Shown here piece after piece: positions 35,204 to 48,100 of a stretch of DNA of 64,000 nucleotides. Origin of the DNA: Pycnopodia helianthoides (taxonomy: Eukaryota; Echinodermata; Asteroidea; Forcipulatida; Asteriidae). The notes beneath the pieces were generated by a model. The model was not told the DNA's origin. It was given only the letters and a program-made list of their open reading frames with translations, and did not search any database. The position numbers were made by a program, and so were the translations under genes. Where the stretch lies: positions 11,170,974-11,234,973 of the forward strand of contig CM063263.1 of NCBI GenBank assembly GCA_032158295.1, read 5' to 3'. Position 1 is the first letter of the stretch. Every line of letters begins with the position of its first letter.

Positions 35204-35497
35204 GTGTAAACAGACATTTATGTAATTATTTACGTTATTTTAATTTATTTATTATTTATTCATTTGTTTAACACTTATTTTTTATTATTTACTTATTTTT
35301 GTCGGTGTGGGGGGGGGGAGACATAATTTTTGTTTTGTTTGTGTTGTTTGTGTTGTTTTTCGGAGGGGGGGGGGCTACTTGACATATCAAACCATTTTAT
35401 GCATTTTTTCGATCTCATTGCGGGGGCAAGAAGGGAACAAGGGTTTAAGTGAGGGGGTGGCTTCCACCCCCTGCCCCCGCCCCCTGGTTACGCCACT
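35204..35497. mobile_element. Possible hAT-type non-autonomous element
   Basis: CAGTGGTGTAA at the left and TTACGCCACTA at the right resemble the CAGTGGCGTAAC ends common in hAT-derived MITEs. The interior has G-rich tracts. No matching 8-bp target duplication was seen, so confidence is low. Confidence 0.35.
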
Positions 35498-35909
35498 AAC
35501 ACCGATTCCGATATATCTTCAAAACTAACGTTTTAAAGATATTCAAAAATGTTTCAATTAATCCATTGAGATATGGTTTGGTTTGGTTGTATAGCATGAA
35601 AAGCATGTCAACGAGCATAAGACTGGAAATTAGATTACTGTCTATCGAGTCTAAAGCCATGTCCAAAATGCCCTCTGCATTTGAGGATTCTAGTTGCAGT
35701 CCCGTAAGCTTTCTTTTACACATGGTCTCGTACCTTTGTGTGCGTTTTTGTAAAAACCGTTTTCTTTACGTTTTGTGAAGATGAGAGTCTAATTAAAATA
35801 ATAACAATAATAATACGAGACATTTTAATAGCGCATAATGCAGGAGCCTCTATGCGAAACACAAACATAAAACAATGAAATGAAATAAATACAGCAATTG
35901 TTACAAAAA

Positions 35910-36051
35910 ATAGTGATTCAAACAAATGAGTCTTTAAAAGTCCCTTGAAAATCTGAAGAGAGTCAGTTTGACGAATATGAAGAGGTAGGTCGTTCCATAA
36001 CGAAGGTGCAATGAACTGGAAGGCTCTTTCACCATAGAATGCTGTGGACAA
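35910..36051 (-). pseudogene. LINE C-terminal fragment (APSLWNDLP motif)
   Basis: Reads YGERAFQFIAPSLWNDLPLH, IRQTDSLQIFKGLLKTHLFE. The pattern RAF..APSLWN.LP..IR...L..FK..LKTHLF is the standard end of many LINE reverse transcriptase ORFs. Beyond it the frame is noise. Confidence 0.78.
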
Positions 36052-37088
36052 ATAAATTATACCGTAATTATAATTAAAACATTGTGGATGCTACCGTTAC
36101 GTGTGTAGGCGACATATTGTATGTGTTAACAAATAACAACTAATTACAGAGTTCAACTACAAATTGTTTTGCATTGAAAAGTCCATTAGTTATAATGTTA
36201 TAGTATTTTTTTTTTATATAAAAGTTGGTGCATTATTTTATCAGGCACTCCCGGGGATCTACCATACGTCAATGAATAACAAAGACTGGCCTTACTTCCT
36301 GTTATAACCCAGGAAACAATCATTCCGGTGTTTTTGATCAGATAAAATTCTGACGTTTAGTAAAGATGCCTTTGTTACAAAACAAATACAGGGAGCTGTA
36401 GGTCAGGGGCGGATCCATGTGGTAAAATGGGGGGAAGGCACAGGTCATCTCGAGTATTTCGATACACACAAACATTAATAATTCACAAAACCACCTGGGA
36501 TTTATGCGTGGTTTGTATCCATCTTCAATCCTCAGAATTTCTTCACAACAATTTCGCAATTTCGCCCCACATTATTGTTTTCAGGCCCTAAGGGCTTTAT
36601 GCTTCGCACAGAGGCACCCTTGGTGTTATGACTCATTAATACATATAAATAAAGTCGAGGGTGGGGCCAAGGTGGAACAAGAGGGAGTGTGCACAAATTA
36701 CCTCATTGCTACATTGGGAGAAACTTCATTTTGTTTCAGGTTATACAGTTGTTTCTGTAATTTTTGAGAGTCAGTTATTTATCAAGAAAATCCCAAAACA
36801 ACAAACCAGCGCACATGAAACTGTTTTAAAATTTAAGTAAAATATTGGATTTTGAAAGAGTTCATTTTAAAACCCTTCAGTCCATGTCCGCATAATTTAC
36901 AATTAAAGAGGGGCTACATTCCAAAAGAGGAATTATTGCACCAATCAGAAGGTAAAATCCAATGCCTTTTCCAGAGTCTTTCAGACAGGCTGTACCGTCG
37001 AGGCCTTTACTACTTCGTGCATTTGTACACATTCTAAAAATTCGCGGGTCAGAAATGATCCGGATTTCGGGTCAAGGGGACCTGACCA

Positions 37089-37384
37089 GGGCCCAATTTC
37101 ATAAAGCTGTTTAACGGTGAAGCAAATTTTTGTGCTTACTGTAGCAAGAAAAATGTGCATAAGCATAGGCGTATTTCACCATGATTTCTCAAGTTAGCAG
37201 AAAATTTCTTGGCGCGCATGCACGTTCACCATGGATTTGCATTGTTATGTCACTTGTGTGCTAAACGCGGGTTAGCCAGCATTTACCCTTGCTTATACGG
37301 TAAACAGCTTTATGAAATAGAAATTCTGCTAAGGGACGCTCCGTAAGCACAAGACGGCTGCTTACATGTTTATGAATTGGGCCC
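37089..37384. mobile_element. MITE family D-like, copy 5 (composite)
   Basis: Outer ends GGGCCCAATTTCATAAAGCT and TATGAATTGGGCCC. Inside is a second pair (GCTGTTTAACGGTGAAGC and AACAGCTTTATGAAAT), suggesting an inner copy plus a duplicated right end. It separates two segments of the GGGTCA repeat (family G). Confidence 0.6.
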
Positions 37385-37483
37385 AGTTTCTGGGTAAGGT
37401 TGACCCGGGAAGTGGTTATGAAACGGGGTTTTAACTCGGATTCTGCGTCTGTTTGACCCATTTCTGGATTATTTTGACACATA

Positions 37484-37643
37484 GGCCCTTTTCGAATTCA
37501 CGGCTTCGGCTCAAAAATCGGCTCAGGCTAGCTAGGCTCCCTCAATTATTTTAACTTACGCATGCTTTGCGGTCAGGGTTTCAGACAAGAAAACTGGGCC
37601 TGAAGCCCAATCCGGAGCCGAAGCCGTGGATTCGAAAAGGGCC
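37484..37643. mobile_element. MITE family H, 160 bp, intact ends
   Basis: Inverted ends GGCCCTTTTCGAATTCACGG and CCGTGGATTCGAAAAGGGCC, followed inward by CTTCGGCTC/GAGCCGAAG. Inserted in a family G repeat. Confidence 0.82.
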
Positions 37644-37739
37644 ACGGTTCGGGTTTTATCCAGAAATGGGTCACGCCCCAAGGGACCAAAATCCGGGTCA
37701 AAACTGACCCGAAAGTTTTTAGTGGGTGGTTCTGAAGCA

Positions 37740-40700
37740 GTTAACAATAGTCCTTTTTCCCAAGCCTAAATGTACTCCGCTGTTCCTTTCTTCTCAGTTC
37801 TCAGTGAAGACAAGTGAAAGTTTAAGCGAATTTTCTCATAAAGTTTAGTATTTTATGAAATCGTGAAGCCGAATGAACTTTTCGAACTTTTTGCCGACAC
37901 ATTTCACAGACTGTCGAATTTCACCAAGTCACAAAAAACACAGACCCTCGAATTTCACCAAGTCATAAAATCACAGATTTACATAGCAGATTAAATGACT
38001 CATGGACAAATTCTGTAATTTTTCTCAACGGTACTTTTAATGATAACCGAACGAGTCTAAAACATTGATCGCACCGCCATCTTGGCTGGTACTCCACATG
38101 GTGGGTGGGTGACTTAATTAAAAACCTCAATTAAATTAAATACAGTCTTGCAAAAATTATGTACACCACATCACGTATAATTTACATACTTAAAACAATG
38201 ACAGTAGAATCTTTGTATATACACATTGACATTTCTGTGTTCTGGTACACATTATGAGTAAATTTATCTTCTTTTTTATATTTATTTTTAAACAGATTTT
38301 CAGCCAAATAACATTAAAGTTTTAAATGCATTACTTTGCAAGGTTCCGATGTGACCTGCGTCATATTACACACATAATTGTATTATTTCTAAAACAACAC
38401 CTTAGTATTTTGTTTAAATATTTATTTAATTGTTGACCATTTAAACAAACAATCGAGGTCTTTATTTATTGATAGATATTTTACAACTTCTAATACTGTT
38501 GAAATTTGCATATCTATTTTTTAAAGCATATTTTAATTATTCGGGGAACAACAGCTTTGTTTAAAAAATGAAGAAAACAATTTCTTAAAAGATGCGCCAA
38601 TCCACCACCTCCCGATGAAATTGATATTGAATAATATTGGGGCAAAACATAATCAGGCTCCTCTCAAATTGTTGTAATAACAGGCTGTTATCCCACAGGG
38701 GACGCAAGGAACCAAACCAAAATGGCCGCCAATGATTAGGTCTCGTTTATAAAACGAACTTCACCACTTCATTGCCCGACAATGCATGTCAGTCACGTGT
38801 GTGATTAGTCAGAGTGCAAAATGGCGCGAACAAAAAAAGTTGATCGAAAGGTCGTGTGGAGAAATAAAAGCAAATATCGACTCAGAGATCTAATCTTCTT
38901 CACACGCGATCTGGTGAATCAGAAATGTCAACTTATCATTCAAATGTCAAGTTTTGGTAAAATGAGACACGTGATTACAGTAAGTGCAAACTTTTACTGA
39001 AACATTCTGACATCTTAATGTGGCCGGGATGTGACTTCTCAGAAGCATCATCTGGCGTTCAAGATATTAAAGCTTAATGGGAAAGTAAATGATGCTTGAT
39101 AGAATGGCTTTGGCATGAAATAGTGAAACTCAACACCTAATAGGTCCTTGCCACAAGCAGACTCTTCGTAATGGCGTCGGGATGACCACTTTCAAACACA
39201 ACAAATCATATCAAATTGGACGCCGTGTCAGATGTGTTCACCCGAGAATGTTCCCTTGTAGTAACTTGATACAATCAAGATTAATGTATGCATTATCGTA
39301 TTGGCATAGGATATGCGGTCCCTATATATAGTGGAAAAGTCTAATTTTATGGCTCATTTATCACAGCTTTACTTTAACATCCTAATATTCACATTCCATT
39401 GTAGACATATTGGTATCCACAACCCCTATCCCTAATGAAGAATTCAGAGACAAACATATTGACGTAGATTTCATGGATAATGAAACAATCCAATCAATCT
39501 GAAATACAATCTTAATCTTCAATTTGTATGTTATCCCATATTTCTTTTTTAACCGATATCCCCCAAGCTTTCAACCCCGTCTAATCAACTTCGGAAGACA
39601 CCGAAGGTCGTTTTCCAGCATCCGTATTGTCAACAAGCCTGTATGGCCGAGTAATTGACGTAGCCTGGTTCGAGTCTCCTCTGTGCATTGTCTGGTGCAT
39701 GGATGGAGGGAGACTGAGTTACAGGCTAGGATGAGACCATATGATGAGACGAGTGGTTTGTGAGCAACGCATAGAGCAGTTTGTACATACACGAGGTTGA
39801 TGTCGAAAGAGAGACGGTGACATATTCTGCATCATTGCATTTATTAACGTTTCTTGTCTTAGTCATCACCAGACGTAGAGTCGATTACATTGATTCGAAT
39901 TTTGTTATTCGGTTATACCGTCATCGCTTTATACCGTAGGGTATAAACTATAATTATACATGGACTAATCATATATATTCGACTCTAGCGACAATTTATG
40001 AGGATAAAGATAATATTGAAAGCCCTGACTGTAAGTTAATGACTTCAGAAACGAAATATCTTTCTCTATGATAATTACATAGACTCAACTGCACTGCACT
40101 AGTGAGAACAAAATAATACTTTTAAGAGCTGTTTTTCAGAAAGACAATTCATAATGGGTTTTGTTCCATTTGCGAAAGAGTTTTTTAGGGACAATACTTG
40201 TTTATTTACATGTTTTAAGAATAGTTACACGTTGGGGGGTAAAGTACACAGTCTAGTCTGCCTGCAGCTATTGGTACATTGCTGTGTGGACTTATCTAGA
40301 GTTACATGGTACAAAGTATAATTCAGTTCGTTAATTCTACGTACAATATATACACATTATTTATATCAAATTGTTACTTCTTTTACATCGAGAAATCTTA
40401 CGTTGCAACGTTATTTGGCTGAAGATCAAAAATACGTAACAATTTTCTTCGACACTACACTTTACACAGGAAAAGCATCACATATCGTACAATTTTACAA
40501 CATGAAGACTTGTCTAATATATTGTGAGCCGTATTGTTTGCCGTTATGTATAATTAAGTGCTTTAGTTGTCTGATACAGTGCAGCCAAGGTATATACATA
40601 AATAATGATCGATTGATCTCTTGAGTCATCACACAGTGCATTATGGGTAATTAGAACTACCGTACACTGTAAGACAAAAGGTGTCAGCATAAACACAAAT

Positions 40701-43700
40701 GATTTAAAAAACACGAATTTTTTCAAAAAGGAACTGTTACTCTGATGTTTCTGTTCCATGGATTGTCAGCGTTTATAACTTTAATGTTCATTACTCACAC
40801 TATTCTGACAATGGTTATTTTGTTTGGCGACAATGATCTATGCTCAAATTCAAAGGGGGATTAAACAGTATGCCATCTTTAAGTATTGCGGATAAAGCTC
40901 GGTTTTTGTTGTGTACTGAACAAATTTGCATTTTTGTTCTTCTTATAGCGAGTGTTTGTGCGCGAGTGGATAGACAGTTATATCGCAGATGTGCGTAATA
41001 AACCAGTAAATCCACTTTCTCCGTCTGTCATAACAGGCTTGCAATTTCATAAATTTCCATCTCATGTTTTCTTAAATGCCAAAGAGAGATGTGTGTTTTT
41101 CTTAACTCTCTCCCCACCTTCGTCTTGGCTGCCTCTGCCGAGCAATGACGTCATACCACGGGCATTAACACGGCACTAGTCACCTCTCGCGTTGCAATCT
41201 TAAGACATTAGTGACATATGTTAGAGTCTGCAAAAAAGATTCAATTTTCTACAATGTCCATGATTGGCTGATTTATACACTCCAAGGACACTTTAAATAA
41301 TTCCCTTTGCCACAATAATTTCCGGGTGTCTTAAGATTTTATCACAAAAATAACAACTGCACATCCTTATTTTATAATTTCAGAAGCTTGAGTTCAGAAA
41401 TATTCAGGATACGAATTTGAAAATATCAGAAAGAATCACGAGGAAATATATAAAATTGCAGGACGCGTACATCATTGTGATGTATCAGAATTGAATTGGG
41501 GACAAAGTTTTAATCATATGAGAAAACTGATTTATCATTATTTCAGAACAGCTCTCATGGATCGCTTTCAGTCATTAGAACAGCAACATCAATTCTTAGA
41601 AAGTAACAAAATTTAAGTTTCATTTATCTGCTTCTTTGATAGACGTTTATTGATTCTTAGCATCGAGATGCAGACGTTCTAGCAATGATGTATGCTTCAA
41701 TTTTTAATACAATCCCTTTTAACAGGCTGTATGGTACTGAATCCGAAAGCTACACGTATGAAAATGCGGCTGATATAATTACAGGACAAGTCAATTGTTT
41801 ATTTTGAGAGATTGTGGTTTTAAGCCAGCAGGGAAAACCATTTTGTTTCGGTTGCATTCGCTTAGAGTGTTCCGTTATTGGCTTAAAAAACAGTTTCGTT
41901 GTTTCTGTTCCCCTAAGATATTCTTTGGTATCACACTTTCGCTTTTGACTAATTACCTGCATTATTTGGAGGCTGGAAAGAAGATTAAACAGTCGTCGTG
42001 TTATCAGCTATGTTCATACACCACTGATCATAATATCTAAGATGAATTTGTTCAACTTTAAAAAGTCAAAATGTGGAATATTGATTAGGTAACGCTTATC
42101 TTCTAAGTTTTACCTTGTAATGTCTAACGACTGTTTCATGTACTGGTTTCTGTTTTGTTACACGCACGGTCTAGAAACAATATTAATTCATCTAAGTAAT
42201 TGCAGCCCTCGGTCTGGTGCAGGAAAATGAGCGCCGACCTGTCCAAATCGATGCAAGCATTGGCGCTGGAATTCACTTAACACTGAGGCACCGAGACCAT
42301 GGCATCGCTTAATAATCTACCGTCAAAAGCCGTTGCCATGGCGACTCCTCCAGGAGCGCCGAATAACGCATCACGAGGGAAATTAGCGGAGGCATCCTCA
42401 TTTAAAATGTGCACGGGCAAGAAAAACACGATTAATTTATCAACGTTCTCTCTATACTGCAGCGAGGGTAAAAAAAATTACAGATGCTTGTACGGTCGCT
42501 CAAAAATACATTAATTATAAACAAATAAAATTTTCCTAGCGAAACCTGCGCGCCAAAATTTTCTGTATAAATTAAGAAACGCATGTTACACCCGTTCACA
42601 ATACAAAATTATGTCTTAAATATATATATCAAAATAAATATCACACACAACTTATTTGTACATTTTAGACTGCAACATTATTCTTCAGTATCATTTTATA
42701 CAGGTCTCTCTCGCGCGTTAGACGAATTATCCTATTTAGCATAATCAGCCCATAATTAATTCGTCATGTCTACACCGAGTGCGCGCCTCGCATGGACCAA
42801 TCAGAAGCAAGGAAAGACTCTAAGTAGTCAGCCATATTGGAAATCGGTGAAGAAACAGCTGTGTCCACCTTCACTGAAAATAAACCGCATGTCTTAATAA
42901 ACTCTTCCACGTTGTCGAATATTTCTTCAATACACATTGATACATTTGGAATGAAATTTCGCTACAGTCATGGATTAATTGAAATGATAAAAAAAGTGGG
43001 ACAGCAATTTATAATGTGTTTTATAGACGATATTTCCAAGAGGATTGACAGCCAAAGCAGACATTATACCCCCCCCCCTTTTCCGGTGAAGCCAACACTG
43101 TAATAAATTACTTTTCTCGGCAATTTTTTCAGGGAAGCGAAATCCTATCAAAGAAAAACTTGATATCAGCAGAAATTGTCAACCTCTACGGCATGTCATG
43201 CATAAATTGACCAGTTTCAATTTCGTGGCAAGCGTGAGAACCACTGGGATCGAAACCACAACAAACTAATCCCTATCGGGCAAACAAAATGTTTTGCAAT
43301 ATCGTCTTATCACACTGGAAAAAAAAACAGATCATGACAAATAATATTAAGCCACCTTTTGTTATTGTGACACTGTCTTGCTTCGATCAAACCCTAACAT
43401 GCAAATAACACCTGAGAAGCGATAACAGATGACAAGTCTACTGTTGCAACAATGTGAATTGACATTGCTGGCAATTTTTCGCGTACAGCTATTCCACACA
43501 TCCACTGATAGGTATACAATCCCATAAATAGAACGCACGCACCCTCAACCCGTGGTGTTACGAGGGACGTGCGGTGTGTGATGGTGGCGAACTTTAGTAT
43601 CAGACATTCAAGAACTTCCTTGAAATAAAAACCGCTGACTAACAGTGTGGTATTTTCGGTAAAAACAAAGTTTGATCAGCTCTCATCTGCATGCTGTAAG

Positions 43701-43800
43701 GTCACGCTAACTGAACACAGGGGCTTATTATTTTGTCATAGTTAAGTACAATATTGATTCTTTTGTTAAAGCCTATAACATCTATTCACATGCGATTGCA
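37740..43800. other. Six-kilobase gene-free stretch downstream of CDK5R1
   Basis: Almost free of recognisable repeats, in contrast to the rest of the window. Unique GC-richer segments at 42.2-42.45 and 42.72-42.85 kb, and the X-box-like site at 42.33 kb, make it the best place to look for regulatory DNA or a long CDK5R1 3' UTR. Confidence 0.5.
42332..42345. promoter_or_regulatory. RFX X-box-like motif downstream of CDK5R1
   Basis: GTTGCCATGGCGAC, one change from a perfect X-box palindrome, in unique sequence 1.7 kb past the CDK5R1 stop. Confidence 0.45.
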
Positions 43801-43804
43801 ATAA

Positions 43805-43810
43805 TTTATT
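43805..43810 (-). promoter_or_regulatory. Candidate poly(A) signal of CDK5R1
   Basis: TTTATT on the plus strand reads AATAAA in gene sense, about 225 bases after the stop codon. It is the nearest canonical hexamer I noticed downstream of the gene. Vertebrate p35 mRNAs have long 3' UTRs, so a more distal site is equally possible. Confidence 0.3.
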
Positions 43811-44033
43811 CAAAGTCACTTTAGAAGTTGAATAAGTTATCAATTATGTGGGATAGCAGTACTGTTTGAAGTTATAGTACGAAGTTACTTAAAAGATAGA
43901 ATCAACCAGATTACATTCCTTGGTCGTTATTTTGTGAACAAAAAAAATCGCATTTTTTTGTCTCGCCTTGTGACAACAGTTCAAACATTTACATACATGA
44001 ATACATTAATGAACCTAAAACACACAAGTACCT

Positions 44034-45079
44034 TTAGCTTTTGCCATAGGATTTTAGTTCACCCAAGACGTCAGTGAAGTAGTTTGAGTCTCTGTTTATC
44101 CTCAACATCTTGGAGCTGCAATTGTTTATGATTCTTAGACATCTGGTCCAGAAGTTGTCCTTGTCTTCCTCAACCAGAAACGGTTTGAGCGGGTAGCTGA
44201 TCTCATTCCCCATGTAGCTGTATGATAAATAGAGGCATGTTAGTACTGTAGCCTGGAGTTCTAATTCACTCTGTACGTCTTGGACAGACACGAGGTCTCG
44301 GACCAGCATGAAGACGAAGACAACATTTGCTGGGTTTAGGAAGTTGATGTCTTGCCACCCCTGGACGAGTAAAGACCGGTCGACGGCCCGTAACCAGACG
44401 ATGGCATCATTGGCGTCGAAGCTGCGAAGATGCGGGCAACGCCTGCTGAGGAAATTCCCCAAGCACTTGAGGAGTTCACTTGTGGACGATTGGACCACCT
44501 TCTTAGGGGTACAGTCGGTGCTTTCAGTTGACCGCTGGAGGACTTTCTGATACCGCAGAAGGTGGAATTATTGTTCTTAACATTCTGGTGCTGGTGCTGG
44601 CTGTTGGAGTTGGATTGACAGTGGGAATTCAAGTTGAAACACGAGAAAGATTTCTTGATGCTAGAATCCACATCATGGCCAACCGTGCCGTTAATCTCCG
44701 ACCGCTGGCGCTGCAGAGTTTGGTTGGTACTATTGTTGTTGGCGAGTTGATTCTTTGGTTTCAGAACATGGTTGTTGTTGGTTTTGTCCGAGCCAGTGTA
44801 AAACTGGTTGTTTGTGAATGACGTGGTGGAGACACCCTGGTTAGCCGTTCTCTTCTTGCTGGAGACATTGAACATCTTCCAGCCCAACGCACTGATAAAC
44901 ATAGCCGAGTGCTTACGCATCGGCCTGGTGTCAGAGAGAAGGTTTTCCTTGGCGTTGTTGTTGGACGAATTCTTGCTGTTGTAGAGCATATTGAGATTGC
45001 TAACGCTGAGCGATGCAGCGTCGCCATAATTACCGCTATCCTTATGCGGCCTGGGTGAGATGGATAGAACAGTCCCCAT
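44034..45079 (-). CDS. CDK5R1: CDK5 activator p35/p39 homologue, reading frame broken by one base
   Basis: A single-exon gene, as in vertebrates. The ATG at 45079-45077 sits in a good Kozak context (G at -3 and +4). The N-terminus [10 protein letters not shown] matches the p35 start, including the Gly2 myristoylation site that tethers p35 to membranes. Next come [14 protein letters not shown] (about residues 55-68) and KKSFSCFNL (142-150), both p35/p39 signatures, separated by Asn/Gln/Ser-rich linkers. After residue 190 (44510) the frame shifts. The other frame then carries the whole cyclin-like CDK5-binding domain: [61 protein letters not shown] and SSKMLRIN, ending with TAA at 44036-44034. 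Total about 348 residues (human p35 307, p39 about 367). Known role: binds and activates CDK5 in neurons without cyclin-type phosphorylation. Whether it is p35-like or p39-like cannot be set, as one invertebrate gene usually precedes both. Confidence 0.93.
44506..44509 (-). other. Apparent one-base frameshift in the CDK5R1 homologue
   Basis: The plus strand has GGGG here (CCCC in the gene). The N-terminal frame is good up to LKAPTV and the C-terminal frame resumes at [13 protein letters not shown], with no gap in homology. Adding one C to the run restores a single frame, which points to a lost base in a homopolymer. The upstream part of the second frame has a stop at about 44568, so the switch must lie between about 44568 and 44507. 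No splice sites or canonical slippery heptamer are present. Confidence 0.8.
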
Positions 45080-45162
45080 AGCGACTGGTTTATCCTCCTT
45101 GCACGCAGTTCGGCTCTTGAAAAAGCAGAACTGCTTTCTACTTAGAAGACCTATTTTTGTGG

Positions 45163-45168
45163 TATATA
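45163..45168 (-). promoter_or_regulatory. TATA-like sequence upstream of CDK5R1
   Basis: TATATA lies about 85 bases 5' of the start codon in gene sense, inside an otherwise unremarkable leader. Its position suits a short 5' UTR, but AT-rich hexamers are common here. Transcript 5' ends would be decisive. Confidence 0.2.
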
Positions 45169-45199
45169 TCTACCAACGGTGATACTAGATAACTCTGCT

Positions 45200-48100
45200 G
45201 TCGAAGACTTGTCTCTGGCTTAACTATACTAGATGTTTTTAATGGCTGTTTTGGTTGTACATCGCAGTGTAGATCGTGTTGAGGAGTGGAGTGGAAGAGA
45301 GAGACGAGACCCGTTCACAGTGTACATGAGCAGGATGAAGTAATGTCGGACACAGAGTCCTCGTCTGTGCTTATAGGCTGCCTAGCACTCCCCGTGAGGA
45401 AACCACACGTCACCACCTCATCAACATTTTTAATGCACGTTCAATGCGTATGGAGCATGCAGGGACAGTCTGAGGCCGGAGAGCCGTCAGCTTCTTCCGC
45501 TGCACCCTGGTAAACCGACGACTGTTGTATGGTTGAACCATCGAGGAAGGTTGTGTACACCATGTGTAAATTTAGGCTAGACAAATTGTCAATTAATATG
45601 TAGGCCTGAGGGTGAACGTTTTCAATGATAAATACCTGAATTAAGAGAGTGAAATTATGTCACACTCTTGAAGGAAACACAACATTTGCGTAGAATATGG
45701 TACCACTCTCCTGTCAGATAGAGTTTTATAAGGAAGGACAAAATTAATCAAACTTTGCTGTTTTCAATTAGTCAGACAACTTTCTTGTACTGGTTGTTGG
45801 TGTGTGTCTTTATTCTTGAAAAAATGTCACAGCAGCATTTGACACCAAGTTCTTTATAACAGTTAGTGTAAAATAGTATTCACAGTATAAAAAGTATAAG
45901 AAAGTTTAAAATAAATAATAGAGTATAAACATAGGAATGCCTATTAACCACACCAAGTTAATATTTCTATGCGTGGATGGTGCAGAGAGAGGTGATAGCC
46001 TGGCAATCTTCTAAACAAGTAACATGGATAGTGCAAGAACGAGGGCAGATCGAGGAATGAGGCCCGTAGCAGTGCGTTCCCTGAGAAAATGAGAAGCAAA
46101 ATGTTACTAAGCTGGTAGGGGCGGGGTAGTGGGCGAGGGGGGGGGGGTGGCTGACTGACACAGTCTCCTCAAACTCATTTGTGTCGTCATGATCAAAGCA
46201 GGCCTGTGGCTGTACATGGACTTATGAACTCACTCATCTAGTTACTGAACGCACGCGCGCGCTCTCCATAGATAACGATACGGAGGGAGGGAGGGATCAC
46301 TGACGACACAGCCCATCTAAGTGTGCAGCTCGAAAACAATAACGCCGAGTACATTGTTACAGTCTATGGACTATTAATTTTTTTCAGAGATATTCAACAT
46401 TCGTGACGAAGATTTTATGCTGATCTTTTAATGGCAGGGAAAATAGGAATGCGGTAACCCTCAAAGGCCAACGTTCAAGGAACGCTTAAAACAAGAGTTG
46501 ACCTCAGGTCAAGTTTACAGTACACCCGGTTATTGACGCAGACATTCACAATGTGTGACATCATTTAGCACAGGTGTATATTGAATTCGTTTACTTGTCG
46601 TTGACAAATCAATCACGCCACCCGAGGTGAAGTGTGGTAAAACGAGAGAACTGAGATGAGGACAATATTGATGAGCAAGTGACCAAAGCTGCTGATGTTT
46701 CTTGATGAATGAGATGCAAGATTCGTCATCGGCGGCATCGAACCACTAGACATTATGCATGTTGGATGACCTTTAAAACTCGTTGTGGAGCCATCTAGTT
46801 GTTTTCCAGATCAGTTGACTGAGTATGCCAATACTCACTAAACCGTTGAACAAAAACTGCGGAAGTATTTTCAAATCTTCAGACGACCCTTAAATACCAA
46901 CTTCTTCTGTGATTTACTTACGGAACATAAATCATTTATTTTATTGTTTTGTTTTCTATTAACCGGCCATTTTTGTTTAGTTTTCGTCCACTCATTTCTT
47001 CCCGTTTTTACCCACTAGCTGTTTGAAGTTCTGACCAGTACCTTTTTCCGACTAGGTCTTTTCCCCTTGTTTTCAACCAAGTATTGAACAGAAGTTGACT
47101 CGATTGTAAACCAGCTGCCCTCTCAACGCCCCCCCCCCCTGTCAGGTACTATACTTTCATCCGGCTAGTTTTTACATTTTTGGGGGCAATCGGCCTAAAT
47201 TCAGTTTGTGACATTTTCTGGTGGAAGTTGGGCCTTCCTCGCTGGGAATTTCGACGTTAATTACACTCGTACAATGTACACACACATGAAACAGCCGTAG
47301 GGGTGACGGTCTGCGCTCTGAAATTCCACTGCTCCTGCATTGACGCTCTTGACGCGGTCCGCTCTTCGGGTCCTTGGTGTAGACGAATGCATAAGCATCT
47401 CCCAGGCTGCAAGCTAGCTACTATTTCCGTGCTCTCCCATCCCTGTAATGGATTGATGGTCTCCCGACATTTACTTTTCCTTTCTGCGAGGTTTTTACGA
47501 GTAGATTATTATGCATGCGGCTGATACCCAAAATGCTGCGTCAGCGCGGGTTATGATTAATTACACGAATTATCCGCGACTTAAGCACCACATTAAAGAG
47601 GGAATATTGAGCATCCCTATGGTTACGAGCTTGCCTTAATGACTACCGTCCGTAATACTGTTAATTATCCACAATTATTTATTGTCATCTTGCTTTCGTT
47701 TAGTTTGTCATTAATATGAATATTATTCAGTGCTCTTGTTATGTTTTTTCGTGGTGATCGTATACTACCTCACCGTATACTGTACATCCGAAACTGTGTG
47801 TTTTTTGTTGGCTGCATAGACGCATACTCTTTTCAAAATTGATCACTTTGCTCAAAAGAAAAACCAATCAACAATAGAAATACAGAAAAACAATCGAATT
47901 GACATCTCATTTACATGATCTTTTCCCTTGAACTTACTCTTATCTCGCCTTGACCTAAGTTTCACTCCATGTATTGACTTTGAATCAGGGGTCACATCAC
48001 AAAACGGTCATACAGAGAAAGTAGACACAAACCAAAGCAATGTCGTCACTGTGGATTTTACATAGGATTGGAATCTGTAAAAAGACACACACATAGATAA

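Larger units (their letters stand above)
37036..37720 (+). repeat. Family G repeat, copy 3, interrupted by two insertions
   Basis: GGGTCAGAAATGATCCGG (37046) through GGGTCAAGGGGACCTGACC, then family D-like DNA to 37384, then GGGTAAGGTTGACCCGGGAA, the 160-bp family H element at 37484-37643, then GGGTCAAAACTGACCCGAAA. A stacked insertion site. Confidence 0.6.

Noticed and set aside
44500..44515. Programmed -1 ribosomal frameshifting in CDK5R1
   Set aside because: No canonical X XXY YYZ heptamer in register and none known in this family; a missing base explains the data more simply.
44400..44600. Short intron in CDK5R1 explaining the frame change
   Set aside because: Homology is continuous across the junction, leaving no room for an intron, and no GT/AG pair fits.
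44308..45027. Other open frames over the CDK5R1 locus (44308-44550, 44528-44821, 44761-45027)
   Set aside because: Shadows of the conserved gene in other frames; no homology of their own.
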